Notes: generated from the sequence alone by a model not told the origin. Numbered from the stretch's first letter, positions 22,276 to 31,607 are shown. The stretch is 64,000 bases of DNA from Gammaproteobacteria bacterium (GCA_028821515.1 JAPPGA010000004.1:1-64000), one strand, 5' to 3'. A program made the numbers and translations.

Positions 22276-24567
22276 TCAAAGGCTGTCGTACAGGCGCCGT
22301 ATGGCGGGATCGTCCGGAAACAGATCGCGCAGTTCGTCGGCGTAGCGGCGAGCGTCGGGTAACCGGCCGGCACCGCGCGAGTAGTTCACCAGGGCCATCA
22401 GGACATCCGCATTGCCGGGAGCGATGCGCAGGAGGGCCTTGAGCGTTTCGATTGCCGCCGGCGCGTCTCCCCCGTCGTGCAGGGCGATGGCGTAGACGTA
22501 CCGGTATCTCACCCCGTCGGTCTCAAGCTCCGCGGCGCGGGCAAGATGCCGAAAGGCGAGTTCCCGTTCGCCGGCGCGCATCTCGAGCAGTCCGAGGGCG
22601 TGATGGGCGGCCGCTTGCCCGGATGCGACGTTGACGGCCCGGTGCAGGACCAATCGGGCTTCTTCTTCCCGTGCGAGCACGCGATACAGGTCCGCAAGAT
22701 TGAGCAGCGCGGGAACATGTTCCGGGTCCGACGCCAGCGCGTCGAGGTACGCCCGCTCGGCAGGTTCCCACAGCCGCCGCGCCGTGAGGAAATCCCCTCG
22801 CTGCGACAGTGCTCCCGGCATGTCCGCATTCCAGGCAAGGGACCCCAGGTATTCTTCGAACAGTGCAGCGAGCGTCGTGGCGAGGCGTTCCTCCACTTGT
22901 TCGGGCGGTACGTCGGCCAGCACCCGGGCAAGTTCTATCCGAACGGCCTTGACGGGGTCTTCGAGGTACGACGCGAGCATGCCGAGGCGTTGCGGCCAGG
23001 GCCAGGAATCCATCGCTCTCACCGCCCCTAGTCGAAGCAGGGGGTCGCCGCTTTCGAGCAGGGGGGCGGTGCGGCCGTGTAGCTGCCGGGCGGGGAATCT
23101 TCCGAGTTCCGTGGCGGCCGTGGCGCGCCAAATCGGGGACGTATCCCCGTCCATGGCGATGTCCGCCAGGGTCCGGGCCGCGCGTATGTCCCCTCGGCGG
23201 GCGAGTTGCAGGCTCCGCCCACGGTGCGAACCGGGGTCCGCAGGACTCACCCCCCACTTCGCCAGGGCCTCCGCGGCCCACTCGATGCTCTGGTTCTGGT
23301 GGCACCCGTTGCAGGCATTCGGCGTGCCGGCGATCGCGCTTAGGTCCGGGCGCGGAACGTGGAAGCTGTGGTCGCGGCGGGGATCCACCACCATGTAAGT
23401 GGTGGCGGGCATGTGGCAGTTTACGCAGGCGGCGCCGGCGGACCCGGCGGCGTGCCGGTGGTGCGCCGTGTTGTCGTAGACGCCCGGCAGGTGGCACTGG
23501 GCGCAAACGGCGTTACCGGGCGCCCGTAGCCCGAGCCCATGTGGATCGTGGCAATCGCTGCAGGTGACCCCGGCCTGGTACATCCTGCTCTGCACGAACG
23601 AACCGTACACGTACACCTCTTCGAGAATCTGGCCGTCGACGTGGTACAGGCCGGCCTCCAGCAGGGAGGGGAGGTGGGTGTCCAGAAACCCGGCGCCGTG
23701 GCGGTAATGGCCCAGTGACGTCCGCCGCGAGTGGCACGGCGCGCAGGCTTCGACCTCGCGCGGCTGGTCGGGGAGCGAGTCGCGGCGCGCGATGCTCTCG
23801 CCGGGGGCGAAACTCCAGACGCCGGGGACGCCGAGAGCCACCTCGAGGCCGGAGTCGGGCACTTCGTGCAGCCGACCTGCTTCGGCCAGTGCCGCGTGCT
23901 GCCGGCCTGGACCATGGCAGGCTTCGCAGGCGACGTTGATCTCGCTCCAGGTGGTGGCGTACGTCCCCAACTCCGGGTCGTAAGCCTTGGACAGGTTCGT
24001 CGAGTGGCACTCGGCGCACCGGGCGTTCCAGTTGTAATAGGTCCCGGTCCAGTGCATCGCCTGCTGTGCGTTGGATGACGCATCCGACGTACGCAGGTGG
24101 AACCAACGTTGACCGCCGGACGCGGCTGGACGGCTGTCCCAGGCGATGTCGAGCGCCTGGAGGCGCCCGCCGGGAAACTCGACCAGGTATTGCTGCAGGG
24201 GATGAATGCCGAAGACGTAGCTGACCCGGTACTCGCGCAGCTTCCCGTCCGGCCCGCCCGTCTTTACCCAGTAGCCGCCGTCCCGGCGGAAGAAAGTCGA
24301 GATATTGCCGTCGTGGAGTGCCTGGCTGCCGCCGAAAGCGCCGAGTACGGCCGCCTCGGAGACAGACTGCATCGCGAGGTCGTGGTGCGAACCGCGCCAG
24401 GCTTCGTATTCGGCAGCGTGGCAGCGGGCGCAGTCGGCCGCGCCGGTCCATTCTTTGGACGCCTGTTGCTGGGGAGGCGCCGCGCCCGCCAAAAGCGCGG
24501 TGGCCACGACGCCAAGGGCGGCGATGGCAGCGGGCCTGCGCGCGCTGGAGTCCTTACAGGGGAGCAA
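22276..24567 (-). CDS. Octahaem c-type cytochrome with HEAT-like and TPR repeats
   Basis: 763 residues with a signal peptide (about 11-35) and eight CxxCH haem motifs: CARCH, CAECH, CEACH, CAPCH, CSDCH, CAQCH, CVNCH and CNGCH, all within the first 450 residues. The C-terminal 300 residues change to helical repeats: HEAT-like (ATAATELGRFPARQL) then TPR (LLNLADLYRVLAREEEARLV, AAAHHALGLLEMRAGERELA). The haem half resembles multihaem cytochromes of the NrfA/HAO superfamily. Periplasmic electron transfer is likely, with the repeats recruiting partners. The ATG overlaps the 3' end of the upstream protease-like gene by 14 bp, so the two are co-transcribed. Confidence 0.8.
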   Translation of the reverse strand: MLPCKDSSARRPAAIAALGVVATALLAGAAPPQQQASKEWTGAADCARCHAAEYEAWRGSHHDLAMQSVSEAAVLGAFGGSQALHDGNISTFFRRDGGYWVKTGGPDGKLREYRVSYVFGIHPLQQYLVEFPGGRLQALDIAWDSRPAASGGQRWFHLRTSDASSNAQQAMHWTGTYYNWNARCAECHSTNLSKAYDPELGTYATTWSEINVACEACHGPGRQHAALAEAGRLHEVPDSGLEVALGVPGVWSFAPGESIARRDSLPDQPREVEACAPCHSRRTSLGHYRHGAGFLDTHLPSLLEAGLYHVDGQILEEVYVYGSFVQSRMYQAGVTCSDCHDPHGLGLRAPGNAVCAQCHLPGVYDNTAHHRHAAGSAGAACVNCHMPATTYMVVDPRRDHSFHVPRPDLSAIAGTPNACNGCHQNQSIEWAAEALAKWGVSPADPGSHRGRSLQLARRGDIRAARTLADIAMDGDTSPIWRATAATELGRFPARQLHGRTAPLLESGDPLLRLGAVRAMDSWPWPQRLGMLASYLEDPVKAVRIELARVLADVPPEQVEERLATTLAALFEEYLGSLAWNADMPGALSQRGDFLTARRLWEPAERAYLDALASDPEHVPALLNLADLYRVLAREEEARLVLHRAVNVASGQAAAHHALGLLEMRAGERELAFRHLARAAELETDGVRYRYVYAIALHDGGDAPAAIETLKALLRIAPGNADVLMALVNYSRGAGRLPDARRYADELRDLFPDDPAIRRLYDSL

Positions 24568-24964
24568 AAAGCTGTCGCTGATTGTCGCGCCGCATTCCCC
24601 GGCCCTTCATGCGGACCGATGGCCGGCGTTTCAGACGCTGGGACACGGGGTCGATCTCGATGCCGACCGACTCCAGTGCCGTGAGTCCGAGAATCGGCTC
24701 TATGCCATCGTTGCCGAAGCCGACGGTGGCACCGACGATCTCGCCCATGAACTCGACCTCCGCCACGGCGATATCGACCGTTTCTTCGCGGCCGTCCGCA
24801 AGCTCATAGGTTCGACGCCCCCGGGGCTCGATTCCGATTTCACGCAGGGCGCGGCCGGGCACGACGCAATCCGTCGATCCGGTGTCGACCAGGAACAGGC
24901 CGTCCCAGGACCGCTCGCGTTGGGCGGGGTTGCGGATGGTCACGGTGACTTGCACGACCCCCAT
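24554..24964 (-). CDS. Clan AA (retropepsin-like) aspartic protease
   Basis: 136 residues from ATG 24964, with AGAGGAAG upstream. The active-site motif is LFLVDTGSTDCVVPG (D-T-G), and the second family block PILGLTALESVGIEID matches the G-L-x-x-L pattern of short bacterial retropepsin-like proteins. Such proteins act as dimers, each subunit giving one Asp. No signal peptide is seen. The cellular role of this family is largely unknown. Its tail overlaps the start of the octahaem cytochrome gene, an unusual pairing. Confidence 0.75.
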   Translation of the reverse strand: MGVVQVTVTIRNPAQRERSWDGLFLVDTGSTDCVVPGRALREIGIEPRGRRTYELADGREETVDIAVAEVEFMGEIVGATVGFGNDGIEPILGLTALESVGIEIDPVSQRLKRRPSVRMKGRGMRRDNQRQLFAPL

Positions 24965-25176
24965 GGGCGACTTCCTCTCTTCGTGATGCCGGATAGCTGG
25001 CGTTGTACTCCATCGATTCTGGTCCGGCAAGGAAGTCCGGCAAACACTTACCCAAAGTCGGGGGATTGTCTGCAACCGGGTCCGAATGGCCGGGATATTG
25101 GCCCAGGCCGTTGTGAAGCCGCCTGTGTCGGCGTGAAACGGTAGACTCGTCGCGGCAGATACGTCTCGAGGTCCAT

Positions 25177-25944
25177 GTGAGCGTTTACCTGACCACCGCG
25201 CGGAACTTCTCCGCAAGCGCGGAGAACCGCATCCATAGCGACGAGATCGCGGCGCAGTTCGGGTTCGAGGGCGCGCTTGTGCCCGGTGCCGCCGTGTTCG
25301 GTCACATGACCCATCCGTTGGTCGATACGCTGGGGCCGGACTGGCTCGCGGGATGGCAGGCGAGCGTGCGTTTCCTGAAGCCTGCGTATGACGGCGACGA
25401 GTTGACTGTCACACACGAGATCGAGGGCGACGGGCACACCGTCCGGTGCCATGCGCGTGGTTTCCTGCTCGCTGAACTGAATACGCATCCGCTTGCTGCG
25501 GATGACGAGCCCGTCGCCATGGGGTCGGGCGCGCCGATTGCCAGGCGGCCCGAGATTCAGTGGGACAACGTGAACGTGGGCGAACCGTTCCCGGCGTGGA
25601 CGTGGTCGCCGGACGCGGTCCAGAACGCCGAGTTCGGTGCCCAGGTGGACGAAGACCTGGCCTGCTACGGGTCCGGGGTGCTGCACCCTCACGGCATCCT
25701 CGGGACTGCGAACCGGACCTTCATGCGTCGCTACGTGCTGCCGGCCTGGATCCACGTCGGTTCTGTGGTCAAGTTCCGGCGGCTGCTGCGCGTGGGCGAC
25801 AGAATCGAGGTCCGAACGGTGCCGAAGCGGAAGTGGCGGCGCAAGGGACACGAGTTCGTCGACCTCGGCATCGCCTGCATCGTGGGCGGCGAGGTGGCCA
25901 CGGAGATCGAACACACGTCCATCTTCAGTATCGCCCGCCGCTAG
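25177..25944 (+). CDS. MaoC-like double hot-dog protein
   Basis: 255 residues. The N-terminal hot-dog half shows FSASAENRIHSDEIAAQFGF then GALVPGAAVFGHMTHPLVD (the G-x-(I/V)-x-x-G-x-h-h helix of MaoC-like hydratases). The C-terminal half (LHPHGILGTANRTFMRRYVL) is a second hot-dog. MaoC proteins hydrate enoyl-CoA or act as acyl thioester enzymes; the substrate here is unknown. GTG 25177 with GAGGT five bases before fits the family N-terminus. Divergent from the aspartic protease gene. Confidence 0.75.
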   Translation: MSVYLTTARNFSASAENRIHSDEIAAQFGFEGALVPGAAVFGHMTHPLVDTLGPDWLAGWQASVRFLKPAYDGDELTVTHEIEGDGHTVRCHARGFLLAELNTHPLAADDEPVAMGSGAPIARRPEIQWDNVNVGEPFPAWTWSPDAVQNAEFGAQVDEDLACYGSGVLHPHGILGTANRTFMRRYVLPAWIHVGSVVKFRRLLRVGDRIEVRTVPKRKWRRKGHEFVDLGIACIVGGEVATEIEHTSIFSIARR

Positions 25945-25962
25945 TGTCGTGTGACACGACAC
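25944..25962 (+). terminator. Palindrome at the stop of the MaoC-like gene
   Basis: GTGTCGTG and CACGACAC form an 8-bp stem around TGA directly at the end of the coding region. There is no T tract, so it could be a weak terminator or an operator for the next gene. Confidence 0.35.
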
Positions 25963-26042
25963 CGGGGGGCGGCACCCACACTCGGCCCAGCGTCGCGATC
26001 CGTGTGAGAACATACGCCATGGACCCGACGCGAAGGGCAGAC

Positions 26043-26660
26043 ATGGACCCCTGCTGCGACACCCCCATCGACGTGGCCAACCTGCAGGCCCGACAGCGCC
26101 GCGTGCTGGCGTGGGTGTTCGGGATTAACGTGGCGACATTCGCGATCATGGTGACGGGATCCGTGATGAGTGGCTCGTCCGCGCTGCTGTCGGGAACGCT
26201 CGACAACTTTGGGGACGCGCTCACCTTTGCGCTAAGCATGGCGGTCGTCGGCGCGTCCGCCCGGGCGAAGGCGCGGGTCGCCATGCTCAAGGGCCTGCTC
26301 ATCCTGGGTGCCGCCATCGCTGTCGCCGCGCAGATCGCCTGGAGGATGACGGAACTCGACGTGCCGGTGGCGAGCACGATGTCCATCGCAGCCGTGCTCA
26401 ACCTGGTGGCGAACGCGGTCTGTCTCAAGCTGCTGACGCCGTACCGCGACGGCGACGTAAACATGTCGTCGTCCTGGGAGTGCTCCCGCAACGACGTCAT
26501 CGAGGGCGTCGCCGTGATCGCCACGGCCGCGGCCGTCTGGGTCTTCGCGTCTCCTTGGCCCGACCTGGTAGTGGCGGTGGTCCTGCTGGTGATATTCCTG
26601 CGCTCGGCGTGCAGGGTGTTGCGGAACGCGTGGCGGGAACTCACGCTCACCACCGCATGA
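26043..26660 (+). CDS. CDF-type cation efflux membrane protein
   Basis: 205 residues with about five hydrophobic helices. RRVLAWVFGINVATFAIMVT, SGSSALLSGTLDNFGDALTF (with the D-x(3)-D of CDF helix 2) and a final RNDVIEGVAVIATAAAVWVF (N-D in helix 5) match the cation diffusion facilitator fold. The N-terminus MDPCCDTPIDVANLQARQRR carries a Cys-Cys pair. The C-terminal cytoplasmic metallochaperone-like domain is missing, as in short CDF relatives. It would exchange a divalent metal for protons. ATG 26043 (AAGGG upstream) is preferred over ATG 26019. Confidence 0.75.
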   Translation: MDPCCDTPIDVANLQARQRRVLAWVFGINVATFAIMVTGSVMSGSSALLSGTLDNFGDALTFALSMAVVGASARAKARVAMLKGLLILGAAIAVAAQIAWRMTELDVPVASTMSIAAVLNLVANAVCLKLLTPYRDGDVNMSSSWECSRNDVIEGVAVIATAAAVWVFASPWPDLVVAVVLLVIFLRSACRVLRNAWRELTLTTA

Positions 26661-26716
26661 CCGACGCGTAGCGCCCACTTCGCGGGCCGTTGCTGGAACG
26701 AGGGGATGGCGTTCCC

Positions 26717-26744
26717 TTGACTCTGTTTCCCTATGGTCTACTAT
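26717..26744 (+). promoter_or_regulatory. Promoter with transcription start close to the start codon
   Basis: TTGACT (26717-26722) and TACTAT (26739-26744) are 16 bp apart. The predicted start lies near 26751, at or next to ATG 26752, so the transcript may be leaderless. Confidence 0.5.
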
Positions 26745-26762
26745 TTCTGTTATGACAGAAAT
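26743..26762. promoter_or_regulatory. MarR/GbsR-type palindromic operator over the start codon
   Basis: ATTTCTGT-TATG-ACAGAAAT is a perfect 8-bp inverted repeat overlapping the -10 region and the ATG; similar ACAGAAAT half-sites continue just downstream. It looks like an autoregulatory site for the regulator whose N-terminus begins here. Confidence 0.6.
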
Positions 26763-27549
26763 AACCGAAATTACAGAAATCGTAGATCCTGTCGAGCAGT
26801 TCATCCTGCAGTGGGGCGACGCCCATTGGGGCGTGGACCGGTCGATCGCGCGGATTCATGGGTTCGCGGGTTGGCCGGTTCCTTGGCCGCACGGAGTCGC
26901 GAAGGTCGGGACCATGGATACCATCGCCTGCACATACCCGGTCCATACCGCGTCCGAGACTTGGCCGACAATGAGCTACGCGGCGCTGGTCGGCCGTCAG
27001 TGGCACGACCTTCCCGCCCGGACTCGCGCCCGTTTCGAACGTACGCGGCAGTTGACCTGCTATCGCGGCCACGTGGTCCGTTCAGAGTCCACCCTGGTCG
27101 GCCGCTGTTTTCGGCAACTCGCCCGTTTGATCGGAGGCCCGCTGCCGCTGGGCGATGCGTTAGGCCCCGCAGCGGTGGTCGTCATGACGGTGGGCGCGGG
27201 TGACTCGGCGTGGACCCGTGTCTATCGCGGCAAGGGCGGTCGCCACCAAGCGATACGCTCCGTGAAACGATTCTCGGGATCGACGGGGCTCGAAGAGTAC
27301 CTGGGTTGCGGAGTCTGCATGGCGCTGCGGGTGCGCACCGAGGGTTGTTCCCTGGTGTTCGAGAGCTGCGGCTACTACCTTGCATTCGGCGAGCGCCGAA
27401 TGCCCCTGCCTCGATGGCTGACCCCGGGCCGCCTTACCGTCCGCAACACGGACCTTCCCGCCCCGTGGTTTCGGTTCAGCCTGGAGTTGACCCACCCGTG
27501 GTTCGGCGTCGTCCTGCGCCAGGAGGCGGTGTTCGAGGACGCGCCATGA
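26752..27549 (+). CDS. DUF4166 protein with a fused remnant of a GbsR/MarR regulator
   Basis: 265 residues. From about residue 73 (MSYAALVGRQWHDLPARTRA, then RFERTRQLTCYRGHVV) the protein is DUF4166, a domain found next to TIGR01777 epimerases, ending LTHPWFGVVLRQEAVFED. The first 40 residues are different: VDPVEQFILQWGDAHWGVDR followed by SIARIHGF is the start of a GbsR-type MarR regulator (pattern E.F...WG..WGVNR..A.IHAL). All of its winged-helix domain is missing. So a regulator gene appears truncated and joined in frame to DUF4166. Translation could start at 26752 or internally at ATG 26969. The stop overlaps the next ATG (ATGA). Confidence 0.65.
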   Translation: MTEITEITEIVDPVEQFILQWGDAHWGVDRSIARIHGFAGWPVPWPHGVAKVGTMDTIACTYPVHTASETWPTMSYAALVGRQWHDLPARTRARFERTRQLTCYRGHVVRSESTLVGRCFRQLARLIGGPLPLGDALGPAAVVVMTVGAGDSAWTRVYRGKGGRHQAIRSVKRFSGSTGLEEYLGCGVCMALRVRTEGCSLVFESCGYYLAFGERRMPLPRWLTPGRLTVRNTDLPAPWFRFSLELTHPWFGVVLRQEAVFEDAP

Positions 27550-28979
27550 TCCCGCTCTCTGTCTGGGTCATCGTGTCGATACAGGTCGTGCTTGGTTTCC
27601 TCGATGTCGTGGTGCACCACGAACTGGTCGCACGCCTGCCGTGGCGGGCTGGGGCGGGTCCGGAGCTGCGACTTCACGGGATACGGAACCTGGCCTACGC
27701 CGCGATATTCCTGGTTCTGGCCTGGGTCGTGCCCCTCGGCTGGGCCGCGTTGGCGTTGGTGGGGTTTCTTGCGATCGAAATCGTGATCACCTTCACGGAC
27801 TGGTTCGTGGAAGACGCCACGCGGCGCCTGCCGTCGACCGAGCGGGCGCTGCATGGATTGCTCGCCATCAACTTCGGCGCACTGCTCGCGTTTCTCGCCC
27901 CCGTGGTGTGGCAGTGGCTGCAAGCGCCGACATCCATTCAGTTCGCCGACCGGGGTGTCTGGTCATGGCTCGCGTCCATGGCCAGCGCGGGACTGCTTGT
28001 GATGGCCGTGCGCGACTTCGCCGCGGCACGACGAACACGGCAACTCCAGGACCGTCCGCTGGACCCGGAACTGGTGGACCGCCGGCGCTGGCTCGTGACC
28101 GGCGCTACGGGATTCATCGGACAACGGCTCACGGAGGCGCTGGCTCGCGGCGGGCAGGAGGTTACGGTGTTGACCCGCGAGGTGTCGAAGGCCGGTGTCC
28201 TGAAACCACCTTTCCGCGTGGTGACGAACCTTGACCAGATCGGGGCTGGTGAACGATTCGATGTCATCGTCCACCTGGCGGGCGAACCGGTCGCCGCGGG
28301 CTTGTGGAACGAATCCCGCCGCGGGCGCATCATGAATTCGCGACCCGAACTGGCACGCCGATTGATCGACCTTGTGGACCGGTTGGACGTGAAGCCGAGG
28401 GTGTGGATCGGTGCCTCGGCCGTCGGCTGGTACGGCGACTGCGGCGAGACCACTCTCGATGAGCGCGCCGTTGCCCGCGATGGCTTCACGCACCGCTCTT
28501 GCGAAGCGGCGGAGACCGCTTCGATGCTCGCCGAACGTCGCGGCATGCGGGTGGTGATGCTGCGGATCGGTCTGGTCCTCGGTCGGGAAGGCGGTTTGCT
28601 GGCGCAACTCCTCGCACCCTTCGACCTGGGGCTCGGCGGCAGGCTGGGTTCCGGCCGGCAGTGGATGTCCTGGATCGAACGCGATGACCTGGTACGGCTC
28701 ATCGTCCATGTCGTCGCCAACGAATCGATTCGAGGCCCGCTCAACGCGGTCGCGCCTCACCCGGTCACCAACCGGGAATTCACGAAGGCGCTCGCGCGCA
28801 CGATTCGGCGTCCGGCCCTGCTAGCCATACCGCAGTTCGTGCTTCTTGCCGCGATGGGGGACATGGCCCGGGAACTCGTGCTCGCGAGCCAGCGCGTGGT
28901 TTCCGCCAAGGCCCTCGAACACGGCTTCGAGTTCCGCTGGCCGAAGATCGACGCGGCGCTCGCCAGGTCGCTGTCTTGA
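27546..28979 (+). CDS. TIGR01777 family NAD-dependent epimerase with an N-terminal membrane domain
   Basis: 477 residues. Residues 1-155 contain about four membrane helices (VWVIVSIQVVLGFLDVVVHH; LAYAAIFLVLAWVVPLGWAAL; LLAINFGALLAFLAPVVW; WLASMASAGLLVMAV). From residue 180 an extended-SDR domain begins with LVTGATGFIGQRLTEAL, VIVHLAGEPVAAGLWN, and SAVGWYGD, which are signature blocks of TIGR01777 (YfcH-like) proteins. The substrate is unknown. It is translationally coupled to DUF4166 and followed by a DCC thioredoxin-like gene; this trio recurs in gammaproteobacteria and is thought to act on a membrane lipid or cell-surface compound. Confidence 0.85.
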   Translation: MIPLSVWVIVSIQVVLGFLDVVVHHELVARLPWRAGAGPELRLHGIRNLAYAAIFLVLAWVVPLGWAALALVGFLAIEIVITFTDWFVEDATRRLPSTERALHGLLAINFGALLAFLAPVVWQWLQAPTSIQFADRGVWSWLASMASAGLLVMAVRDFAAARRTRQLQDRPLDPELVDRRRWLVTGATGFIGQRLTEALARGGQEVTVLTREVSKAGVLKPPFRVVTNLDQIGAGERFDVIVHLAGEPVAAGLWNESRRGRIMNSRPELARRLIDLVDRLDVKPRVWIGASAVGWYGDCGETTLDERAVARDGFTHRSCEAAETASMLAERRGMRVVMLRIGLVLGREGGLLAQLLAPFDLGLGGRLGSGRQWMSWIERDDLVRLIVHVVANESIRGPLNAVAPHPVTNREFTKALARTIRRPALLAIPQFVLLAAMGDMARELVLASQRVVSAKALEHGFEFRWPKIDAALARSLS

Positions 28980-28987
28980 GCCGGTGC

Positions 28988-29350
28988 ATGAAAAAGGTCT
29001 ACTACAACAGCGCCTGCCCGGTGTGCGCGGCCGGAATCCGCCGCCAGCGAAGCAGGCTTGAGTCCTGCGCCGAGACGGTGGAGTGGATCGACGTGCAAGT
29101 GGACAATGAGGCCGTCGAGAACATAAACGCAGATCTCGAGTTCGTCCGCGAACGTCTGCATGTGACGGACCGTGACGGCAACCTCCACGTCGGCGCGGAC
29201 GCGGTCTGCGAATTGATGGCAATCACACCGGGCCAGCGCCTTGTCGCGCGTCTGGCCAGGTTGCCCGTCGCGCGCAGCTTGCTTCGCGCCGCCTACAATG
29301 CATTTGCGGCGGGACTTTACCGGTGGAACCGCCGGGCCGGGCGCTGGTAG
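28988..29350 (+). CDS. DCC family (DUF393) thiol-disulfide oxidoreductase-like protein
   Basis: 120 residues from ATG 28988 (TTG 28976, overlapping the upstream stop, is possible). The N-terminal KVYYNSACPVCAAGIRRQRS gives the family's (Y/F)-(D/N)-x-x-C-P-x-C motif. AITPGQRLVARLARLPVARS and LYRWNRRAGRW are typical of its C-terminus. A redox role is assumed from the CxxC in a thioredoxin-like fold. Last gene of the DUF4166 operon. Confidence 0.8.
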   Translation: MKKVYYNSACPVCAAGIRRQRSRLESCAETVEWIDVQVDNEAVENINADLEFVRERLHVTDRDGNLHVGADAVCELMAITPGQRLVARLARLPVARSLLRAAYNAFAAGLYRWNRRAGRW

Positions 29351-29400
29351 CGCCGGGTTGATCCGGGCTCCTGCGCCTGCCGGGTTCAGCGCGGATTCAC

Positions 29401-29430
29401 TTGTTTCCCCCGCTCGCTTTCCACGATAAT
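29401..29430 (+). promoter_or_regulatory. Promoter for tRNA-Arg(ACG)
   Basis: TTGTTT (29401-29406) and GATAAT (29425-29430) are 18 bp apart; the predicted start lies 12-14 bp before the tRNA. Confidence 0.5.
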
Positions 29431-29449
29431 ACGCGCCCTTTTGGCATGC

Positions 29450-29526
29450 GCACCCGTGGCCAAATTGGATAAGGCACCGGTCTACGAAACCGGGGACTAC
29501 AGGTTCGAATCCTGTCGGGTGCGCCA
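29450..29526 (+). tRNA. tRNA-Arg (anticodon ACG)
   Basis: A 77-nt cloverleaf with encoded CCA. The acceptor GCACCCG pairs with CGGGTGC; the anticodon stem CCGGT/ACCGG encloses the loop CTACGAA with anticodon ACG, which is edited to ICG and reads CGU, CGC and CGA. The T arm is ACAGG-TTCGAAT-CCTGT. Confidence 0.95.
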
Positions 29527-29616
29527 TATCCTTGGCGGGAACGAGGATTCCGCGATGGAGCAGGGAGACACGACAGGCGCGGGTTTCCGCAACCACAGTC
29601 GCGGCGGGCCGTCGCC

Positions 29617-29868
29617 GTGAGCGCCGGCTTGATACCCCAGGCGCTGGGGCTGGCGGCAGTGGGCATGGCGATGGTATTCATCCTGCTCTCGTTGCTCGTT
29701 GCGGCCATGGCCGTGATGACGCGGATCGTCGGTCCCCGGCGGCAGGATAGCGAGACTGTGGAAGTTCCCGAACACGACGATGCGCAGGCCGAAATGGCCG
29801 CCGCCGTGGCAGCCGCGATACGGCACCACCGCGCCCGCATGGCCGTCGGCGCCCAGGCACAGGGATAA
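29617..29868 (+). CDS. oadG: Oxaloacetate decarboxylase gamma subunit (OadG-like)
   Basis: 83 residues from GTG 29617. One membrane helix at the N-terminus ([20 protein letters not shown]) is followed by a short hydrophilic tail ending [20 protein letters not shown], the small gamma-chain pattern. In the family the gamma subunit ties the alpha carboxyltransferase to the membrane beta subunit. It starts the oadG-oadA-oadB order, 8 bp before oadA. Confidence 0.8.
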   Translation: MSAGLIPQALGLAAVGMAMVFILLSLLVAAMAVMTRIVGPRRQDSETVEVPEHDDAQAEMAAAVAAAIRHHRARMAVGAQAQG

Positions 29869-29876
29869 GGCCGGCC

Positions 29877-31607
29877 ATGAGCAAGCTCGGGATCACGGAA
29901 CTCGTCCTGCGCGACGCCCACCAGAGCCTGCTGGCGACTCGCCTGCGCATCGAGGACATGCTGCCGGTGGCGGACAGGCTGGACCGCGTCGGCTACTGGT
30001 CCATCGAATCGTGGGGTGGCGCGACTTTCGACGCCTGCATCCGCTATCTCGGCGAGGACCCCTGGGAGCGTATCCGCAAGCTGAAGGCGGCGATGCCGGC
30101 CACCCCGCAACAGATGCTGCTCCGGGGGCAGAACCTGCTCGGCTATCGCCACTACGCGGACGATGTCGTGCGCAAGTTTGTCGAGCGGGCGGCGGCGAAC
30201 GGCATCGATGTGTTCCGCGTGTTCGACGCGATGAACGACATGCGGAATCTGGAGACCGCGATCGCCGCCGTCCTGGAGCAGGGCAAGCACGCCCAGGGAA
30301 CGATGGCCTATACGGTGAGTCCCGTCCACACGGTTGACCTGTGGCTCGATCTCGCGCGCCGCATCGAAGACATGGGCGCGCACACGGTGTGCATCAAGGA
30401 CATGGCGGGTCTGCTCAAGCCTTACGTCGCCTTCGAGCTGGTATCGAGGATGAAGGAGACGCTGGAGATTCCCGTCCACCTGCACAGTCACGCGACAACC
30501 GGCATGTCCACGGCGACCTACATCAAGGCGGTGGAGGCGGGGGTCGACAACGTCGACGCAGCGATTTCGTCCATGAGCATGACCTACGGTCACTCGGCGA
30601 GCGAGTCGCTGGTCTCCATCCTCGCGGGCACGGGTCGGGACACGGGGCTCGACATCGCCCTGATGGAAGACATCGCCGCGTATTTTCGCCAGGTGCGCAG
30701 AAAGTACGCCGAGTTCGAAGGCAGCCTGCGGGGCGTCGATTCGCGCATCCTCGTGGCGCAGGTCCCCGGCGGCATGCTGACCAACCTCGAGAACCAACTC
30801 CGCGAGCAGAACGCCGCCGACAGGCTGGATGAAGTTCTGGAAGAGATACCCAGGGTGCGCGAGGACCTCGGTTTCGTCCCTCTCGTGACGCCGACCTCGC
30901 AGATCGTCGGCACCCAGGCTGCGATCAACGTCCTGCAGGGCAAACGGTATGCGAGCCTCACCAGGGAGACGACGAACCTGTTGAAAGGGGAGTACGGGGC
31001 CGCGCCCGCGCCGCTGTCGCCGGCGCTGCTCGAGGGTCTGCCTGACTCCGAAACGCGGATATCCTGCAGACCCGCGGACCTGCTTCCGCCGGAGGTCGAA
31101 ACGCTGTCGGCGGAACTCGAGAAGCTGGCCAGCAGGGAGTCCATCGTCCTGGCGGACGACCGGATCGACGATGTCCTCACCTATGCGCTGTTCCCGCAGG
31201 TCGCATTGAAGTTCTTCGAGAACCGCGGCAACCCCGAGGAGTTCGAGGCCGTTCCCGAAGCGGCGGCACCTGCGGCGGCGGTTGCGGGCGAGGCGGCCAC
31301 CTACGAGGTGCGTGTCAACGGCAAGGCGTTCACCGTCGAGGTCTCCGCGGGCGGCGACGTGACGACGGCGCCGGTACCGCAACCCCGGTACAACGGCGCT
31401 GCGGTACCCGCGGCGATGGCGGGCAACATCTTCAAGATCGTCGTGCCGCTCGGTGCGCACGTCGAGCAGGGCGATACCGTGCTGGTGCTCGAAGCGATGA
31501 AGATGGAGACCGAGGTGGTGGCTCCCCGGGCCGGCGTAGTGACAGCCCTGCATGTCGCGGAGGGCGACTCGGTGGCCGTTGGCGAAGCGTTGTTTGATCT
31601 TGCCTGA
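29877..31607 (+). CDS. oadA: Oxaloacetate decarboxylase alpha subunit
   Basis: 576 residues. The carboxyltransferase domain starts at [12 protein letters not shown] (Asp13, Gln16). It has the catalytic Lys in CIKDMAGLL (Lys174) and metal-binding His203 and His205 in [17 protein letters not shown] conserved domain follows (about 300-460), then an Ala/Pro-rich linker. The C-terminal biotinyl domain carries the biotin Lys542 in [10 protein letters not shown]. It transfers CO2 from oxaloacetate to biotin; OadB then decarboxylates it and pumps sodium. The ATG lies 8 bp after oadG. Confidence 0.95.
   Translation: MSKLGITELVLRDAHQSLLATRLRIEDMLPVADRLDRVGYWSIESWGGATFDACIRYLGEDPWERIRKLKAAMPATPQQMLLRGQNLLGYRHYADDVVRKFVERAAANGIDVFRVFDAMNDMRNLETAIAAVLEQGKHAQGTMAYTVSPVHTVDLWLDLARRIEDMGAHTVCIKDMAGLLKPYVAFELVSRMKETLEIPVHLHSHATTGMSTATYIKAVEAGVDNVDAAISSMSMTYGHSASESLVSILAGTGRDTGLDIALMEDIAAYFRQVRRKYAEFEGSLRGVDSRILVAQVPGGMLTNLENQLREQNAADRLDEVLEEIPRVREDLGFVPLVTPTSQIVGTQAAINVLQGKRYASLTRETTNLLKGEYGAAPAPLSPALLEGLPDSETRISCRPADLLPPEVETLSAELEKLASRESIVLADDRIDDVLTYALFPQVALKFFENRGNPEEFEAVPEAAAPAAAVAGEAATYEVRVNGKAFTVEVSAGGDVTTAPVPQPRYNGAAVPAAMAGNIFKIVVPLGAHVEQGDTVLVLEAMKMETEVVAPRAGVVTALHVAEGDSVAVGEALFDLA

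Noticed and set aside
29450-29526. tRNA-Arg(ACG) as an island attachment site
   Set aside because: No integrase and no repeated tRNA 3' end nearby; the flanking genes are ordinary core genes.
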